Source: Sphingomonadales bacterium
GTDB taxonomy: Bacteria; Pseudomonadota; Alphaproteobacteria; Sphingomonadales; Sphingomonadaceae
Direction of reading: 5' to 3'
Length of the DNA stretch: 44,167 bases
Assembly (NCBI GenBank): GCA_027488785.1
Contig: JAIYAY010000003.1
Location: forward strand, 1-44,167
Part shown: one piece after another, positions 1 through 8,512 of the stretch
Layout of the letters: each line of letters opens with the position of its first letter
How positions within the stretch are numbered: the stretch's first letter is position 1
Notes under the pieces: generated by a model
Told to the model about the DNA's origin: nothing
Databases searched by the model: none
Seen by the model: the letters and a program-made list of their open reading frames with translations, nothing else
Translations under genes and position numbers: made by a program

Positions 1-2
1 TA

Positions 3-638
3 ACTGTCCTGCCATTGACCGCCACGGTCGTGCCTGCCGTTGTCGCGCAGGATCAGGCCGCCACCGATAGCAAACCCGAAGCGGTCAAGCGCGATGTCCG
101 GATCATCAAGATTAAACGCGATAGCAAAACGGTCGATATCGTCGGCCATGACGGCGATGGCGACGATGTCACCAAGGTCGAGCGTGACGGTAAAGTCTTC
201 ATCTTCCGGACGGACAAGAGGCTGACTGAAGATGAAGTTGAAAAAATGATCGGTGATGCGGAAGCATCCAGCAAAGCGGCCGATGGTGCGGCAGCCGACG
301 GCGCGCGCGGAACGGCGGAGACTAAGCGGATTGTGATAAAGTCAGCCGTCAATATACCCGAGATCGACATTCAAGAAATGACTGAAAACTGCTCTGCCAC
401 CGAGCAACCCGTTACCACCGATGTGGAAGGCTCTGATGGTACGAAAAAGGCACGCGTTCGCCTTGTGATGTGCGGCAAAGGGCAGGCAAAGATTGCTCGG
501 ATTGAAGCGCTAAAGGGTTTGCGCGAAGCACGCGATGAGATTGCTTCGGAAAAAGACATGCCCAAAGCTGTTCGTAAAGATGTGATCGAAAAGCTCGATC
601 AAGAGATCCGCAAGCTTGAGGCGCAAACCGACAAGTAA
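3..638 (+). CDS. Acidic/basic-rich extracytoplasmic protein, 5' end cut by window edge
   Basis: The reading frame is open from the first complete codon (position 3), so the true start lies outside the window. The first ~15 visible residues are hydrophobic and Ala/Val-rich and end in AVVAQDQ. This looks like the end of a signal peptide or last membrane segment followed by an exported domain. The remaining ~190 residues are strongly charged, with a DGDGDD stretch near residue 48, a central Cys pair (ENCSATE and VMCGKG) and a Lys/Glu-rich helical C-terminus (EALKGLREARDEIASEKD). I recognise no enzyme motif. In sphingomonads, M56/BlaR1-type membrane peptidases often carry a C-terminal extracytoplasmic tail like this, so the fragment could be the tail of one, but that is a guess. 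A terminator follows 41 bases after the stop, so this is the last gene of its unit. Confidence 0.6.
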   Translation, partial: TVLPLTATVVPAVVAQDQAATDSKPEAVKRDVRIIKIKRDSKTVDIVGHDGDGDDVTKVERDGKVFIFRTDKRLTEDEVEKMIGDAEASSKAADGAAADGARGTAETKRIVIKSAVNIPEIDIQEMTENCSATEQPVTTDVEGSDGTKKARVRLVMCGKGQAKIARIEALKGLREARDEIASEKDMPKAVRKDVIEKLDQEIRKLEAQTDK

Positions 639-678
639 ACTGAAGGGCAGAAACTATTAGATGCCCATTCCGGTTCTG

Positions 679-714
679 AAGGGGCGGTTTTTACGGACCG
701 CCCCTTTTTCTTTT
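679..714 (+). terminator. Rho-independent terminator
   Basis: A perfect 10-bp stem (AAGGGGCGGT at 679-688 with ACCGCCCCTT at 697-706) with an 8-base loop is followed by a T-rich run to 714. It ends transcription of the upstream partial gene. Its T-tract runs into position 713-715, where an in-frame TTG would otherwise extend the next gene, which argues for the ATG at 722 as that gene's start. Confidence 0.9.
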
Positions 715-721
715 GTCCGTT

Positions 722-1654
722 ATGCGCCATATCGTCGAAATGAAATGGCCCGATACCATCAAAGCAGGTGAGACTGAGCAGCATGAGCCGCTGGTGCGGC
801 GCGTTCTAGCGCCCAATGCTTCGCCTTATACCTATACGGGTACGCAGACGTGGATTGTCGGAAATGGCAAAGACGTTGCCGTTATCGATCCAGGCCCCGT
901 TGGGAGCGGACAAAGCATAGGTGATCCCGCAGACATTCATGGCGAGGGCCATGTCGAGGCGATCTTGCGCGCTGTGGGCGATGCAAAAATCACCGCGATC
1001 CTGTGCACACATACCCATCGTGATCACTCACCTGCGGCGGCTCCGTTAAAAGCCGCAACCGGAGCATTGATCATTGGCTGCGCTCCTTTGATGCTGCGCG
1101 ATGATGGCCCGCGCGCCGACAGTGCCTTTGACCCTGATTACCGTCCAGATCGCATCCTAAAGGACGCAGAGGCCATTTCAGGGGATGGTTGGACGCTAGA
1201 GGCCGTGGCTACGCCGGGACACACCAGCAACCATCTCTGCTTCGCTTTGCGGGAGAGTGGCGCTTTGTTTACTGGCGACCATGTGATGAAATGGTCGACC
1301 AGCGTTGTCAGTCCGCCCGATGGTGATATGAGCGACTATCTGGCAAGCTTGCAAAAATTATATGAACGCGACGACCGTATTTATTTTCCGGCGCATGGCC
1401 CAGCGGTTGAAAATCCGCGCCAGCTTGTGCGCGGGATGATTGGCCATCGCCGGCAACGTGAACGCCAGATTGTGACCTTGCTGGAGAGTGGTGAGGGTCA
1501 CATTCCCAATATGGTGGCCGCAATGTATAAAGGCTTGGACCCGCGTCTTATTGGCGCCGCAGGTCGCTCGGTTCTTGCGCATCTTATCGATTTGCAAAAT
1601 CAGGGGCGTGTGGCGGCGCAAGGTGATGGCTGGCATCTCGTGACGGAAGCGTGA
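722..1654 (+). CDS. MBL-fold metallo-hydrolase, LACTB2-like
   Basis: A 310-residue metallo-beta-lactamase-fold hydrolase. The metal-binding signature THTHRDH lies at residues 96-102 (H97, H99, D101, H102), followed by GHTSNH and GDHVMKW, which supply further metal ligands. After the MBL core, a C-terminal segment beginning around MIGHRRQRERQ looks like the small winged-helix domain of the LACTB2/glyoxalase-II-like group. Animal LACTB2 is an endoribonuclease, but bacterial members mostly have no assigned substrate, so only hydrolase activity is inferred. No signal peptide is visible, so it should be cytoplasmic. The ATG at 722 was chosen because an upstream TTG (713) lies inside the preceding terminator. 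It stands alone, with 152 bases before nadA. Confidence 0.85.
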   Translation: MRHIVEMKWPDTIKAGETEQHEPLVRRVLAPNASPYTYTGTQTWIVGNGKDVAVIDPGPVGSGQSIGDPADIHGEGHVEAILRAVGDAKITAILCTHTHRDHSPAAAPLKAATGALIIGCAPLMLRDDGPRADSAFDPDYRPDRILKDAEAISGDGWTLEAVATPGHTSNHLCFALRESGALFTGDHVMKWSTSVVSPPDGDMSDYLASLQKLYERDDRIYFPAHGPAVENPRQLVRGMIGHRRQRERQIVTLLESGEGHIPNMVAAMYKGLDPRLIGAAGRSVLAHLIDLQNQGRVAAQGDGWHLVTEA

Positions 1655-1806
1655 AGCCCACAATCGGCATGATTAGGCCTTGTGCCCGATAGGCGAAAAA
1701 AACCGATATGAGCCTGAAGCTAGCCTTGTCTCGGGCATCTAAATCGACCACATAGGCGTTTAATTCAGCTGCCGGAATAGGTTCGGCATGGCAAAGGTAT
1801 GACAGC

Positions 1807-2799
1807 ATGAACGCCCCAACGCCCCGCGAAAACTTGCAAGGTCTTGATTTGCTCGCAGAAATCAAACGCCTTAAAAAAGAACGGAATGCCGTCATTCTCG
1901 CGCATTATTATCAAAAGCCCGAGATACAGGATTTGGCAGACTTCGTGGGCGATAGCCTTGAATTGAGCAAGCGCGCAGCAGAGACCGACGCCGACGTCAT
2001 CGCCTTTTGCGGCGTCAAATTCATGGCGGAAACCGCAAAGATTTTAAGTCCGCAGAAAACCGTCATACTGCCGGACATGGCCGCTGGCTGTTCCTTAGAA
2101 GATGCGTGCCCGCCCGGTAAGTTCAAGGCGTTTCGTGACGCCCATCCTGACCATATTGCGCTCACATACATCAACTGTTCCGCCGAAGTGAAGGCGCTGT
2201 CCGATATTATCGTGACCAGTAGCAGCGCTGAAACGATCCTGAGCCAAATTCCGCCAGAGCAGAAAATCATTTTTGGTCCTGACCGGCATTTAGGCGGCTA
2301 TCTTGCCCGCAAGTTCAATCGTGAAATGCTCTTGTGGCCGGGCGTGTGTATTGTGCATGAGGCATTTTCGGAAACCGAACTTTTGAAACTTAAGGCCCAA
2401 TATCCAGGCGTTCCCGTTGCCGCCCACCCCGAATGTCCGCCGCATATTATCGACCATTCGGATTATGTCGGCAGCACTAGTGGCATATTGCAATATGCGC
2501 AGACGATGGAGGGGGATACTCTGATCGTCGCGACTGAACCGCACATCATTCACCAGATGGAAAAAGCGGAGCCGAGCAAGACATTTATCGGTGCCCCCGG
2601 CGCAGACGGCAACTGCGCGTGCAATATCTGCCCGTATATGGCGCTCAATACGATGGAGAAACTCTACCTCGCTTTGCGCGATTTGACGCCGCAGATCGCG
2701 CTTGATGAAACGGTGCGCTTGGGTGCAAAGAAGAGCCTCGACCGGATGTTGGAGATGGCGAGTGGAACCATCGGTAAGGACGATCTCGGTAGGGCTTGA
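1807..2799 (+). CDS. nadA: Quinolinate synthase A
   Basis: NadA condenses iminoaspartate with dihydroxyacetone phosphate to quinolinate, the second step of de novo NAD synthesis, using an oxygen-sensitive [4Fe-4S] cluster. The 330-residue protein shows the family signatures HYYQKPEIQDLADFVGDSLE near residue 33, GVKFMAETAKIL near 69, AAGCSLED (C95), GVCIVHEAF (C181), GSTSGIL and CNICPYM (C275). By comparison with E. coli NadA, C95, C181 and C275 are the cluster ligands (E. coli 113, 200, 297). The C-terminal part reads CACNICP, close to the CxxCxxC arrangement of the E. coli type. The gene is not in an operon with nadB or nadC, which are elsewhere in this window. The 152 bases upstream contain only very short open frames and presumably the promoter. 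Confidence 0.97.
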   Translation: MNAPTPRENLQGLDLLAEIKRLKKERNAVILAHYYQKPEIQDLADFVGDSLELSKRAAETDADVIAFCGVKFMAETAKILSPQKTVILPDMAAGCSLEDACPPGKFKAFRDAHPDHIALTYINCSAEVKALSDIIVTSSSAETILSQIPPEQKIIFGPDRHLGGYLARKFNREMLLWPGVCIVHEAFSETELLKLKAQYPGVPVAAHPECPPHIIDHSDYVGSTSGILQYAQTMEGDTLIVATEPHIIHQMEKAEPSKTFIGAPGADGNCACNICPYMALNTMEKLYLALRDLTPQIALDETVRLGAKKSLDRMLEMASGTIGKDDLGRA

Positions 2800-2843
2800 T
2801 CGGGCGATGACGAGGCGCATTAAATATATCCTCGCCTTCACCG

Positions 2844-2857
2844 TTATATCGATATAA
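2844..2857. promoter_or_regulatory. Perfect 14-bp AT-rich palindrome upstream of the PBP gene
   Basis: TTATATCGATATAA is a perfect 14-bp palindrome, centred at 2850/2851, ending 12 bases before the ATG at 2870 and lying in the 70-base gap after nadA. Position and symmetry fit an operator for a dimeric regulator, but it also contains -10-like TATAAT sequence (2853-2858), so part of it could be promoter. No regulator is identified from the sequence. Confidence 0.45.
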
Positions 2858-2869
2858 TACAGCCACGCG

Positions 2870-4975
2870 ATGCTTTTCTGGCGATCTTCTTCTGCTAAAA
2901 ATAGTGATATCGACAGTCGGCTTGCCGCTTTCGATGAAAAATATGCGCAGCGTTTTCCAGACGATCCGCAACCAGGAAATGATGCTGCTCCGGGCAAAGC
3001 TAAACGCCTGTTTTTAGGTAAAACGCGCTGGTGGTGGTTCGGACGAACAATCGCGGGTCTGATCGCGCTGTTCGTTCTCCTATTGCTTTGGCTCGCGGTC
3101 ACGGCGCCCTTGTCAAAATCGCTTCAGCCGATTGCGCCGCCGCGGATTACATTGCTGGCATCCGACGGCACACCGATCGCGCGCAACGGGGCCATCGTCG
3201 ATCGGCCCGTCGACGTCACCAAATTGCCCCCGCATGTGGTGCAGGCTTTTTTGTCGATCGAGGATCGCCGTTTCTATTCACATTGGGGTATCGATCCACG
3301 CGGGCTCGCGCGCGCCGCATGGTCGAACGCCTTTGGCAGCGGCATTACCCAAGGCGGTAGCACGATTACGCAGCAGCTTGCCAAATTCACCTTTTTAACG
3401 CCCGAACGCAGCCTTACCCGCAAGGCGCGTGAAATGCTCATCGCCTTTTGGCTTGAGGGACGCCTCACAAAGGACGAAATCCTTGGCCGTTATCTGTCGA
3501 ACGTCTATTTTGGAGACAATGTCTACGGCCTGCGCGCCGCATCACTGCATTATTTTTATCGCCAGCCGGAACGTTTAACGTTGAGCCAAGCCGCCATGCT
3601 CGCTGGCCTTGTGCAAGCGCCGTCACGTCTGGCCCCCACTAAGAACCCCGAACGTGCCGCAAAGCGCGCTGGGCTCGTCCTCAGGGCCATGGTGGCGAAT
3701 AAGGCTATTACGCAAGCCAAAGCGGATGCCACGCCCGTGGCGCGGCTCGATGTGCGTGTCCGTGAGACATTGCCTACAGGTACATATTTCGCCGACTGGG
3801 CTATTCCGCAGGCGCGGCTACTGACTGAAAGCGGATATTCCGACGTGCGGATTACCACAACGCTAGACGCTCGTTTGCAGAATATTGCCCGCAAGGTTGT
3901 TGCCCGCGCGGGCGTTGGTAACGCCCAAATCGCGTTGGTCGCTATGCGTCCAAATGGCGAGGTCGTCGCCATGGTTGGTGGCAAAAGCTATAAACAATCA
4001 GCGTTTAACCGCGCAACGCAGGCCAAAAGACAGCCCGGATCGACCTTCAAGCTGTTTGTCTATTTGGCTGCGCTCCGTTCGGGCATGACGCCGCAGTCGA
4101 TGATTGCCGATACTCCGATAAATGAAGGCAGTTATCGCCCGAAAAACTCCGGATTGCGTTACCGGGGCGATATTACGTTGGAGAAGGCCTTTGCCCAATC
4201 GAGCAACGTCGCTGCCGTGCGCCTTTACCAAAAAGTAGATGGCAAAGAGGTGGAGAAAGCGGCGCAAGATTTGGGTATCCGTAGCCCGCTTACTTTGGAC
4301 CAGAGCCTTGCGCTTGGCAGCTCCGGCGTCACCTTGTTGGAATTGACCGCGGCATATGCGGGCGTGGCGGGTAACCAATGGCCTGTTGAGCCGCATGCTT
4401 TTAAGCAAGAGGAACAAGGCTGGATTGAGTGGTTGTTCTCCGGGCCGCGTTCTTTCAGTGGGCGCATGCACCGCATGTTGCTCGAATTACTGGGGGCTTC
4501 GGTGAAGCAAGGCACGGGACGCGCCGCGCGGCTCTCGATACCTGCCTATGGAAAAACCGGTACCAGTCAGGATAATCGCGATGCCTTATTTGTCGGCTTT
4601 GCAGGTAATTTGGTGGTTGGCGTGTGGATCGGCAATGACGACAATAGTCCGCTACAGGGCATTAACGGCGGCGGATTGCCCGCGCGGATCTGGCGCGATT
4701 TCATGTCGCAGTCTATCCGCAACGCCGCGCCGGTCAACAGACCAAAAACCCCGAAGACACCAGATCCGGAAGGTCCGGTTGAGCCACTTGATCTGCTGGA
4801 ATTGCAAGAATTGCCAATCGATATTGGTAATTCGGAAATCCGCGTGGATCAGGGACAGGGCGTTACAGTGAACACAGATGTCAACGGCGTTCCGTTGGAA
4901 ATCAAGCTTGACCGGGATGGCGCCAATATTCAGCCTGCCTCGTCGGCAGAACGTCCCGTGCCAGAACCGCGCTGA
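2870..4975 (+). CDS. Bifunctional penicillin-binding protein (class A, PBP1A family)
   Basis: A 701-residue class A PBP that polymerises glycan strands and cross-links peptides in the periplasm. A cytoplasmic N-terminus (about 1-53) leads into one membrane anchor (about 54-78). The GT51 glycosyltransferase domain shows EDRRFYSHWGID (catalytic Glu131), QGGSTITQQLAK (161-172) and RKAREMLIAF. The transpeptidase domain shows STFK (S391-K394), SSN (444-446) and KTGT (562-565), so all catalytic motifs are intact. The C-terminus (after ~640) is Pro-rich and then acidic. It is shorter than E. coli PBP1A (850) and has no obvious large inserted domain. The stop TGA overlaps the next ATG (TGATG at 4973-4977), so the downstream protease is probably translationally coupled to it. 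The subtype (1A or 1C) is not certain, so no symbol is given. Confidence 0.93.
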   Translation: MLFWRSSSAKNSDIDSRLAAFDEKYAQRFPDDPQPGNDAAPGKAKRLFLGKTRWWWFGRTIAGLIALFVLLLLWLAVTAPLSKSLQPIAPPRITLLASDGTPIARNGAIVDRPVDVTKLPPHVVQAFLSIEDRRFYSHWGIDPRGLARAAWSNAFGSGITQGGSTITQQLAKFTFLTPERSLTRKAREMLIAFWLEGRLTKDEILGRYLSNVYFGDNVYGLRAASLHYFYRQPERLTLSQAAMLAGLVQAPSRLAPTKNPERAAKRAGLVLRAMVANKAITQAKADATPVARLDVRVRETLPTGTYFADWAIPQARLLTESGYSDVRITTTLDARLQNIARKVVARAGVGNAQIALVAMRPNGEVVAMVGGKSYKQSAFNRATQAKRQPGSTFKLFVYLAALRSGMTPQSMIADTPINEGSYRPKNSGLRYRGDITLEKAFAQSSNVAAVRLYQKVDGKEVEKAAQDLGIRSPLTLDQSLALGSSGVTLLELTAAYAGVAGNQWPVEPHAFKQEEQGWIEWLFSGPRSFSGRMHRMLLELLGASVKQGTGRAARLSIPAYGKTGTSQDNRDALFVGFAGNLVVGVWIGNDDNSPLQGINGGGLPARIWRDFMSQSIRNAAPVNRPKTPKTPDPEGPVEPLDLLELQELPIDIGNSEIRVDQGQGVTVNTDVNGVPLEIKLDRDGANIQPASSAERPVPEPR

Positions 4976-6540
4976 TGTTTCCATTCTCTGCCATGACTAA
5001 ATTCATGCGATTTTTTGCGGCTCTATGCTTGTTTCTGTCGCCGTTACTGGTTGCCCCCGCAAACGCCGATGCAAGTGACATCAGTGCCGCATCACGCAGC
5101 GTAGTGCGGGTCATCGTCTACAGTTCCGCCGAAGGACAGCAGAGCATCGTCAGCATCGGATCCGGCGTGGCTGTCGCGCGCGATCAAATCGTCACTAATG
5201 CTCATGTCGTTGAGATGGCAAGTTTTGATAACAGTGTGCAGATTGTCATCGTACCTTCAGACGGCACACAAAGCTATCGCGCCCGAGTGACTGCGAGCCT
5301 GCCGAAAAAAGACCTTGCCTTGCTGCAGTTGACCTCAGGTGCGCTTGTTCCTGCAAGTATTTTCGCAGGCGTGCCAGAGGATGGCGCGGACGTCTTTGCC
5401 ATTGGCTATCCCGCTAGCGTCGATGTCGCCTTGGAGCAGAGCGAAACAGATGTGCTTCGTCCGCAGCAACCCGTCAAAACGCGCGGAACGGTATCATCCG
5501 GACGGACATCGAAGTCGGTAGAATCGCTTTTACATACGGCACCCATTGCACCGGGCAACAGCGGCGGTCCGATTGTCGATGCCTGCGGAAGGGTTTTGGG
5601 TATCAACAGTTTTGGATCCGTGGCCACAGATGGTGGCGCGGAATTTTATTTTGCCATATCGGCGCGCGAGTTGTCAGCATTTCTTGCCAATCGCGATGTC
5701 GTGTTTCGCGCTGTGCAGGGCGATTGCCGATCCGTCGCCGAACTGACGCGCGCTGAGGCGGAGTTGGAGGCATCCACCCGCGCCAAGATAGAGCAAGAGG
5801 CGCGTGTTGCCGCCGAACTGCAACGCAGCCGTGAAGGCAAAGTGCGCAGCGACGCCGAACATGCCGTCATTGGCGAACGGGAAAACCATCTGGCACTGGC
5901 CGGGCTACTATTGGTGCTAAGCGCCGTTGCAGGGGGTGCTGCGTGGCAGTTTTCCGAACGTGAACGGCGGGATCGATTTAAAGCTGCAACCGCAGCCGGC
6001 GCGGTGCTTTTTGTGATATCGGTGGGAATTTTTGCGGCCCGTCCATCATTCGACGAAGTCGATGATCGGGTCCGCGCTGCATTGACGGCGGATATGCCAA
6101 ACGATGCCGTTGCCGAAAAAGATACTGTTGCTACCGAACCGAAAGCGAAAATCTGCATTTTGCAGCCCCAACGTAGCCGCGTCACTATGTCCGACACAGC
6201 AGACGTCGAATTCACATGGCGGCCCGATGGGTGTGTAAACGAACGCACGCAATATGTCGAAAGCGGTGGCCGTTGGGTGCGCAGCTTTGTACCCAACAAT
6301 GATGCTCAGATTTCGGTCATCAGCTATGCTCCAGAAACCGATATATACCGAATTGAACGATTCCTGCCGGGCAATGACGTCATGCAATCCGCACGTGCGG
6401 CACGGAAACTTTATGACGTCAAAACCTGCACCGCGGACCCAGCACAACTGACCAACATCGAAAATATGAACAAGACCATATTGGCGCAATTGCCGCCCGC
6501 GCCCAACGAGATATTATTGTTCACATGCTCTGACCGTTGA
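4975..6540 (+). CDS. Membrane-anchored trypsin-like serine protease with C-terminal Cys domain
   Basis: A 521-residue protein coupled to the upstream PBP gene by a one-base TGATG overlap. An alternative internal start is the ATG at 4993. An N-terminal signal peptide (about residues 10-32, ending APANADA) leads into a trypsin-fold domain with the full triad: H77 (TNAHVVE), D113 (KKDLALL) and S196 (GNSGGP), plus C204. There is no PDZ domain. A Glu/Arg-rich stretch at about 255-300 should form a coiled coil. Two hydrophobic segments follow (about 304-326 and 338-356), separated by a short charged loop (SERERRDRFK), so protease and C-terminal domain should both face the periplasm. The C-terminal ~150 residues contain four cysteines (near CILQ, DGCV, KTCT, FTCS) and match no family I know. 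Context suggests a role with cell-wall synthesis, but substrate and trigger are unknown. Confidence 0.85.
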   Translation: MFPFSAMTKFMRFFAALCLFLSPLLVAPANADASDISAASRSVVRVIVYSSAEGQQSIVSIGSGVAVARDQIVTNAHVVEMASFDNSVQIVIVPSDGTQSYRARVTASLPKKDLALLQLTSGALVPASIFAGVPEDGADVFAIGYPASVDVALEQSETDVLRPQQPVKTRGTVSSGRTSKSVESLLHTAPIAPGNSGGPIVDACGRVLGINSFGSVATDGGAEFYFAISARELSAFLANRDVVFRAVQGDCRSVAELTRAEAELEASTRAKIEQEARVAAELQRSREGKVRSDAEHAVIGERENHLALAGLLLVLSAVAGGAAWQFSERERRDRFKAATAAGAVLFVISVGIFAARPSFDEVDDRVRAALTADMPNDAVAEKDTVATEPKAKICILQPQRSRVTMSDTADVEFTWRPDGCVNERTQYVESGGRWVRSFVPNNDAQISVISYAPETDIYRIERFLPGNDVMQSARAARKLYDVKTCTADPAQLTNIENMNKTILAQLPPAPNEILLFTCSDR

Positions 6541-6582
6541 ATCTTGGATTGTGCGTCTGGACTTAGGGCTTATGGTGGCGGC

Positions 6583-8037
6583 ATGATCCGGTCGCTGTCG
6601 ATTTTGCTATTGCTATTGTCCGCAACACTTGCCGGATGCTCCGAAGGCGTCGACAATGACCGTGTCCGCGTTGACGTTATCGAAGAACGACCCCGGCCTC
6701 TGAATGTATCTGCAACCCCACTGCCGTTGGCGTCGGCTTATCTGCGCGCAGCAACGGCGCAAGGGTTGGTCACCTTCGATGAAAAGGGACGGGTCGCGCC
6801 CGGTCTCGCCAATCGCTGGATCGTTACCGACGACGGCATGAGTTATATCTTCCGCCTCAATAAAGGGCGCTGGAATGACGGGCGTGAGGTCGAATCAAGG
6901 GAAGTTGCTCGTCTTTTGACGGCTCGCATTCGGGAGTTACGCAAGGGGCGCCTTGGTGCCGAACTGGGCGTCATTGACCGTGTGGTTGCCATGACGGGCA
7001 AGGTGGTGGAAATCAGGCTGAAGGCCCCTATGCCGTATCTTTTGGAATTGCTGGCCTTGCCCGAGTTTGGGTTGCTCAGCAAAGGCGCGGGATCAGGCCC
7101 GATGCAAGCCAAAAAATTTGGACAGATTATGCAGTTGCGACGCAATGAAACTGACGACGACGGCGCGCAGTTCCTAGGTAATGCGATGGTAACATTGTGG
7201 CGTGGTACGGCGTCCACGGCGATTGCTCGTTACGCACTTGGACAAAGTGATCTGGTTGAAGGCGGGCGGTTTGACAGCTTTCCTTTGCTCGATGCGGCAA
7301 ATATACGGGCTGATCAAATCCGGTTTGACGCGGTTCCGGGATTATTCGGTTTGCACGTGGTCAATGGCGGTTCATTTTTGTCCGACACGGCCAATCGAAC
7401 GGCGATAGCCATGGCTATTGATCGCCCCAAATTACTGACAGCGTTTGACATTGTGGCGTGGCAGGAAACGGTTACCTTAGTTCCCGAAAGCTTGCCAAAT
7501 CGCGCGGACATAAAGCGGCCGGCATGGTCAGTGCCATCGATGGAAGAACGCAGAGCGATAGCGCGGGATACGGTTGCCAATTGGGAAAATGCCAATGGCG
7601 CGCTTCGGCCATTACGCGTGGCGTTGCCGCGTGGTTACGGTGCGCGGATTTTCTTTGCACGCTTGCGGGTGGATCTTGCGACAGTGGGCATTGATATTGA
7701 GCGTGTGACCGTGGATCGGCCGCATGACTTGCTGCTTGTTGACCGCACAGCCCAACAATCAAGTCCGGCATGGTATCTGGATCAGCTGTCCTGCAAATTT
7801 TCTACAATTTGTAGCCCCCGGGCGGACGAGATTGTGGCTGAAGCGCGCCGAACGAGCGATAGCGCAATCCGCGCGCAATTATTAGGTGAGGCAGAGGCCG
7901 AATTGCAGGCCAGCGCTGCCTTCATCCCCATCGCAAATCCTTTGCGCTGGTCGGTTGTCCGACCAGGCCTTTTGGGGCATTTCGCCAATGGTCGAGGGTG
8001 GCACCTGTTGCAATATCTCGGGCGTGACCCGACATAG
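6583..8037 (+). CDS. Solute-binding lipoprotein, SBP_bac_5 (peptide/nickel ABC) family
   Basis: A 484-residue lipoprotein starting at the ATG at 6583. An upstream TTG at 6544 would only add residues in front of the signal sequence. Residues 1-19 are a lipoprotein signal peptide with the lipobox LAGC (C19). The body follows the family-5 solute-binding pattern: a segment like QGLVTFDEKGRVAPGLANRW, then a description of missing-hydrogen-bond-type WNDGREV (the usual FHDG region), and a C-terminal lobe near LLGEAEAELQASAAFIPIANP. It is shorter and more divergent than oligopeptide-binding proteins such as OppA/DppA, and no permease or ATPase genes accompany it. It may therefore act as a periplasmic ligand sensor or a scavenger of cell-wall peptides rather than feed its own transporter; that is inference from its place behind a PBP and protease. 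Confidence 0.8.
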   Translation: MIRSLSILLLLLSATLAGCSEGVDNDRVRVDVIEERPRPLNVSATPLPLASAYLRAATAQGLVTFDEKGRVAPGLANRWIVTDDGMSYIFRLNKGRWNDGREVESREVARLLTARIRELRKGRLGAELGVIDRVVAMTGKVVEIRLKAPMPYLLELLALPEFGLLSKGAGSGPMQAKKFGQIMQLRRNETDDDGAQFLGNAMVTLWRGTASTAIARYALGQSDLVEGGRFDSFPLLDAANIRADQIRFDAVPGLFGLHVVNGGSFLSDTANRTAIAMAIDRPKLLTAFDIVAWQETVTLVPESLPNRADIKRPAWSVPSMEERRAIARDTVANWENANGALRPLRVALPRGYGARIFFARLRVDLATVGIDIERVTVDRPHDLLLVDRTAQQSSPAWYLDQLSCKFSTICSPRADEIVAEARRTSDSAIRAQLLGEAEAELQASAAFIPIANPLRWSVVRPGLLGHFANGRGWHLLQYLGRDPT

Positions 8038-8056
8038 GCACAAAGGAGTAGCTGCA

Positions 8057-8479
8057 GTGCCCATTTCGCAGGAACAATTTGCACATATTGCCAAGGGTTT
8101 GCCGGGAATGGGCAATGACCCGCACGCTGTGCGTGCCCGTGTGGAAGCGCTTGAAAAAATATTGGAGCGTGCTTTTGTCATTCCGGGCACCAAAATTCCC
8201 TTAGGTTTGGATAGCGTGATTGGTCTTGTGCCGGTGCTGGGTGATCTCGTGACTACTTTTATGGGCGCATATATGGTGTGGGAAGCGCGCAATTTGGGCA
8301 TGTCGAAATGGCAGCTCACCCGCATGACCGCCAATATCGCTGTGGATACTGCCATCGGCGCAATCCCATTTGTAGGTGACGCGTTCGACCTTGTTTGGCG
8401 TTCGAACAGCAAGAATTTGCGGATTATCAAAAAACATCTCGACAAACATCATCCCGCCACGCGGATTATTGAAGGCTAA
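8057..8479 (+). CDS. DUF4112 family small membrane-associated protein
   Basis: A 140-residue protein. The start is the GTG at 8057, which has the Shine-Dalgarno sequence AAAGGAG at 8042-8048 eight bases upstream. The frame is open further upstream but overlaps the previous gene and lacks such a site. The sequence matches what I know of DUF4112: IPGTKIPLGLDSVIGLVPVLGDLVTTFMGAYMVWEA followed by a second, similar hydrophobic GAIPFVGDAFD block. The two Gly/Pro/Val-rich blocks each contain an Asp and look like paired membrane-inserted or re-entrant segments. No function is established for the family. It lies 19 bases after the lipoprotein gene and overlaps the convergent RNase T2 gene by four bases. 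Confidence 0.85.
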   Translation: MPISQEQFAHIAKGLPGMGNDPHAVRARVEALEKILERAFVIPGTKIPLGLDSVIGLVPVLGDLVTTFMGAYMVWEARNLGMSKWQLTRMTANIAVDTAIGAIPFVGDAFDLVWRSNSKNLRIIKKHLDKHHPATRIIEG

Positions 8480-8512
8480 CGCCCGCGCCAGATTTTGATG
8501 TGGGCGTTGGCC
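8474..8512. terminator. Possible bidirectional terminator hairpin at convergent gene ends
   Basis: GGCTAACGCCC (8474-8484) pairs with GGGCGTTGGCC (8502-8512), giving an 11-bp stem with one G-T pair and a 17-base loop that contains a TTTT run. It covers the stop codon of the DUF4112 gene and the last codons of the convergent RNase T2 gene. No clean T-tract follows on either strand, so it may terminate poorly or only protect 3' ends. Confidence 0.4.

Noticed and set aside
1584-1895. Minus-strand open frame spanning the MBL-nadA gap
   Set aside because: No family resemblance, no convincing ribosome site, and it overlaps both conserved genes.
2290-3102. 270-codon minus-strand open frame opposite nadA and the PBP start
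   Set aside because: Overlaps coding sequence of both conserved genes and has no similarity.
5646-6299. Ser/Ala/Arg-rich 217-codon minus-strand open frame inside the protease gene
   Set aside because: Composition typical of an antisense frame in GC-rich coding DNA.
7886-8056. Upstream extension of the DUF4112 frame
   Set aside because: Lies inside the lipoprotein gene; the GTG at 8057 has a strong Shine-Dalgarno site and matches the family N-terminus.
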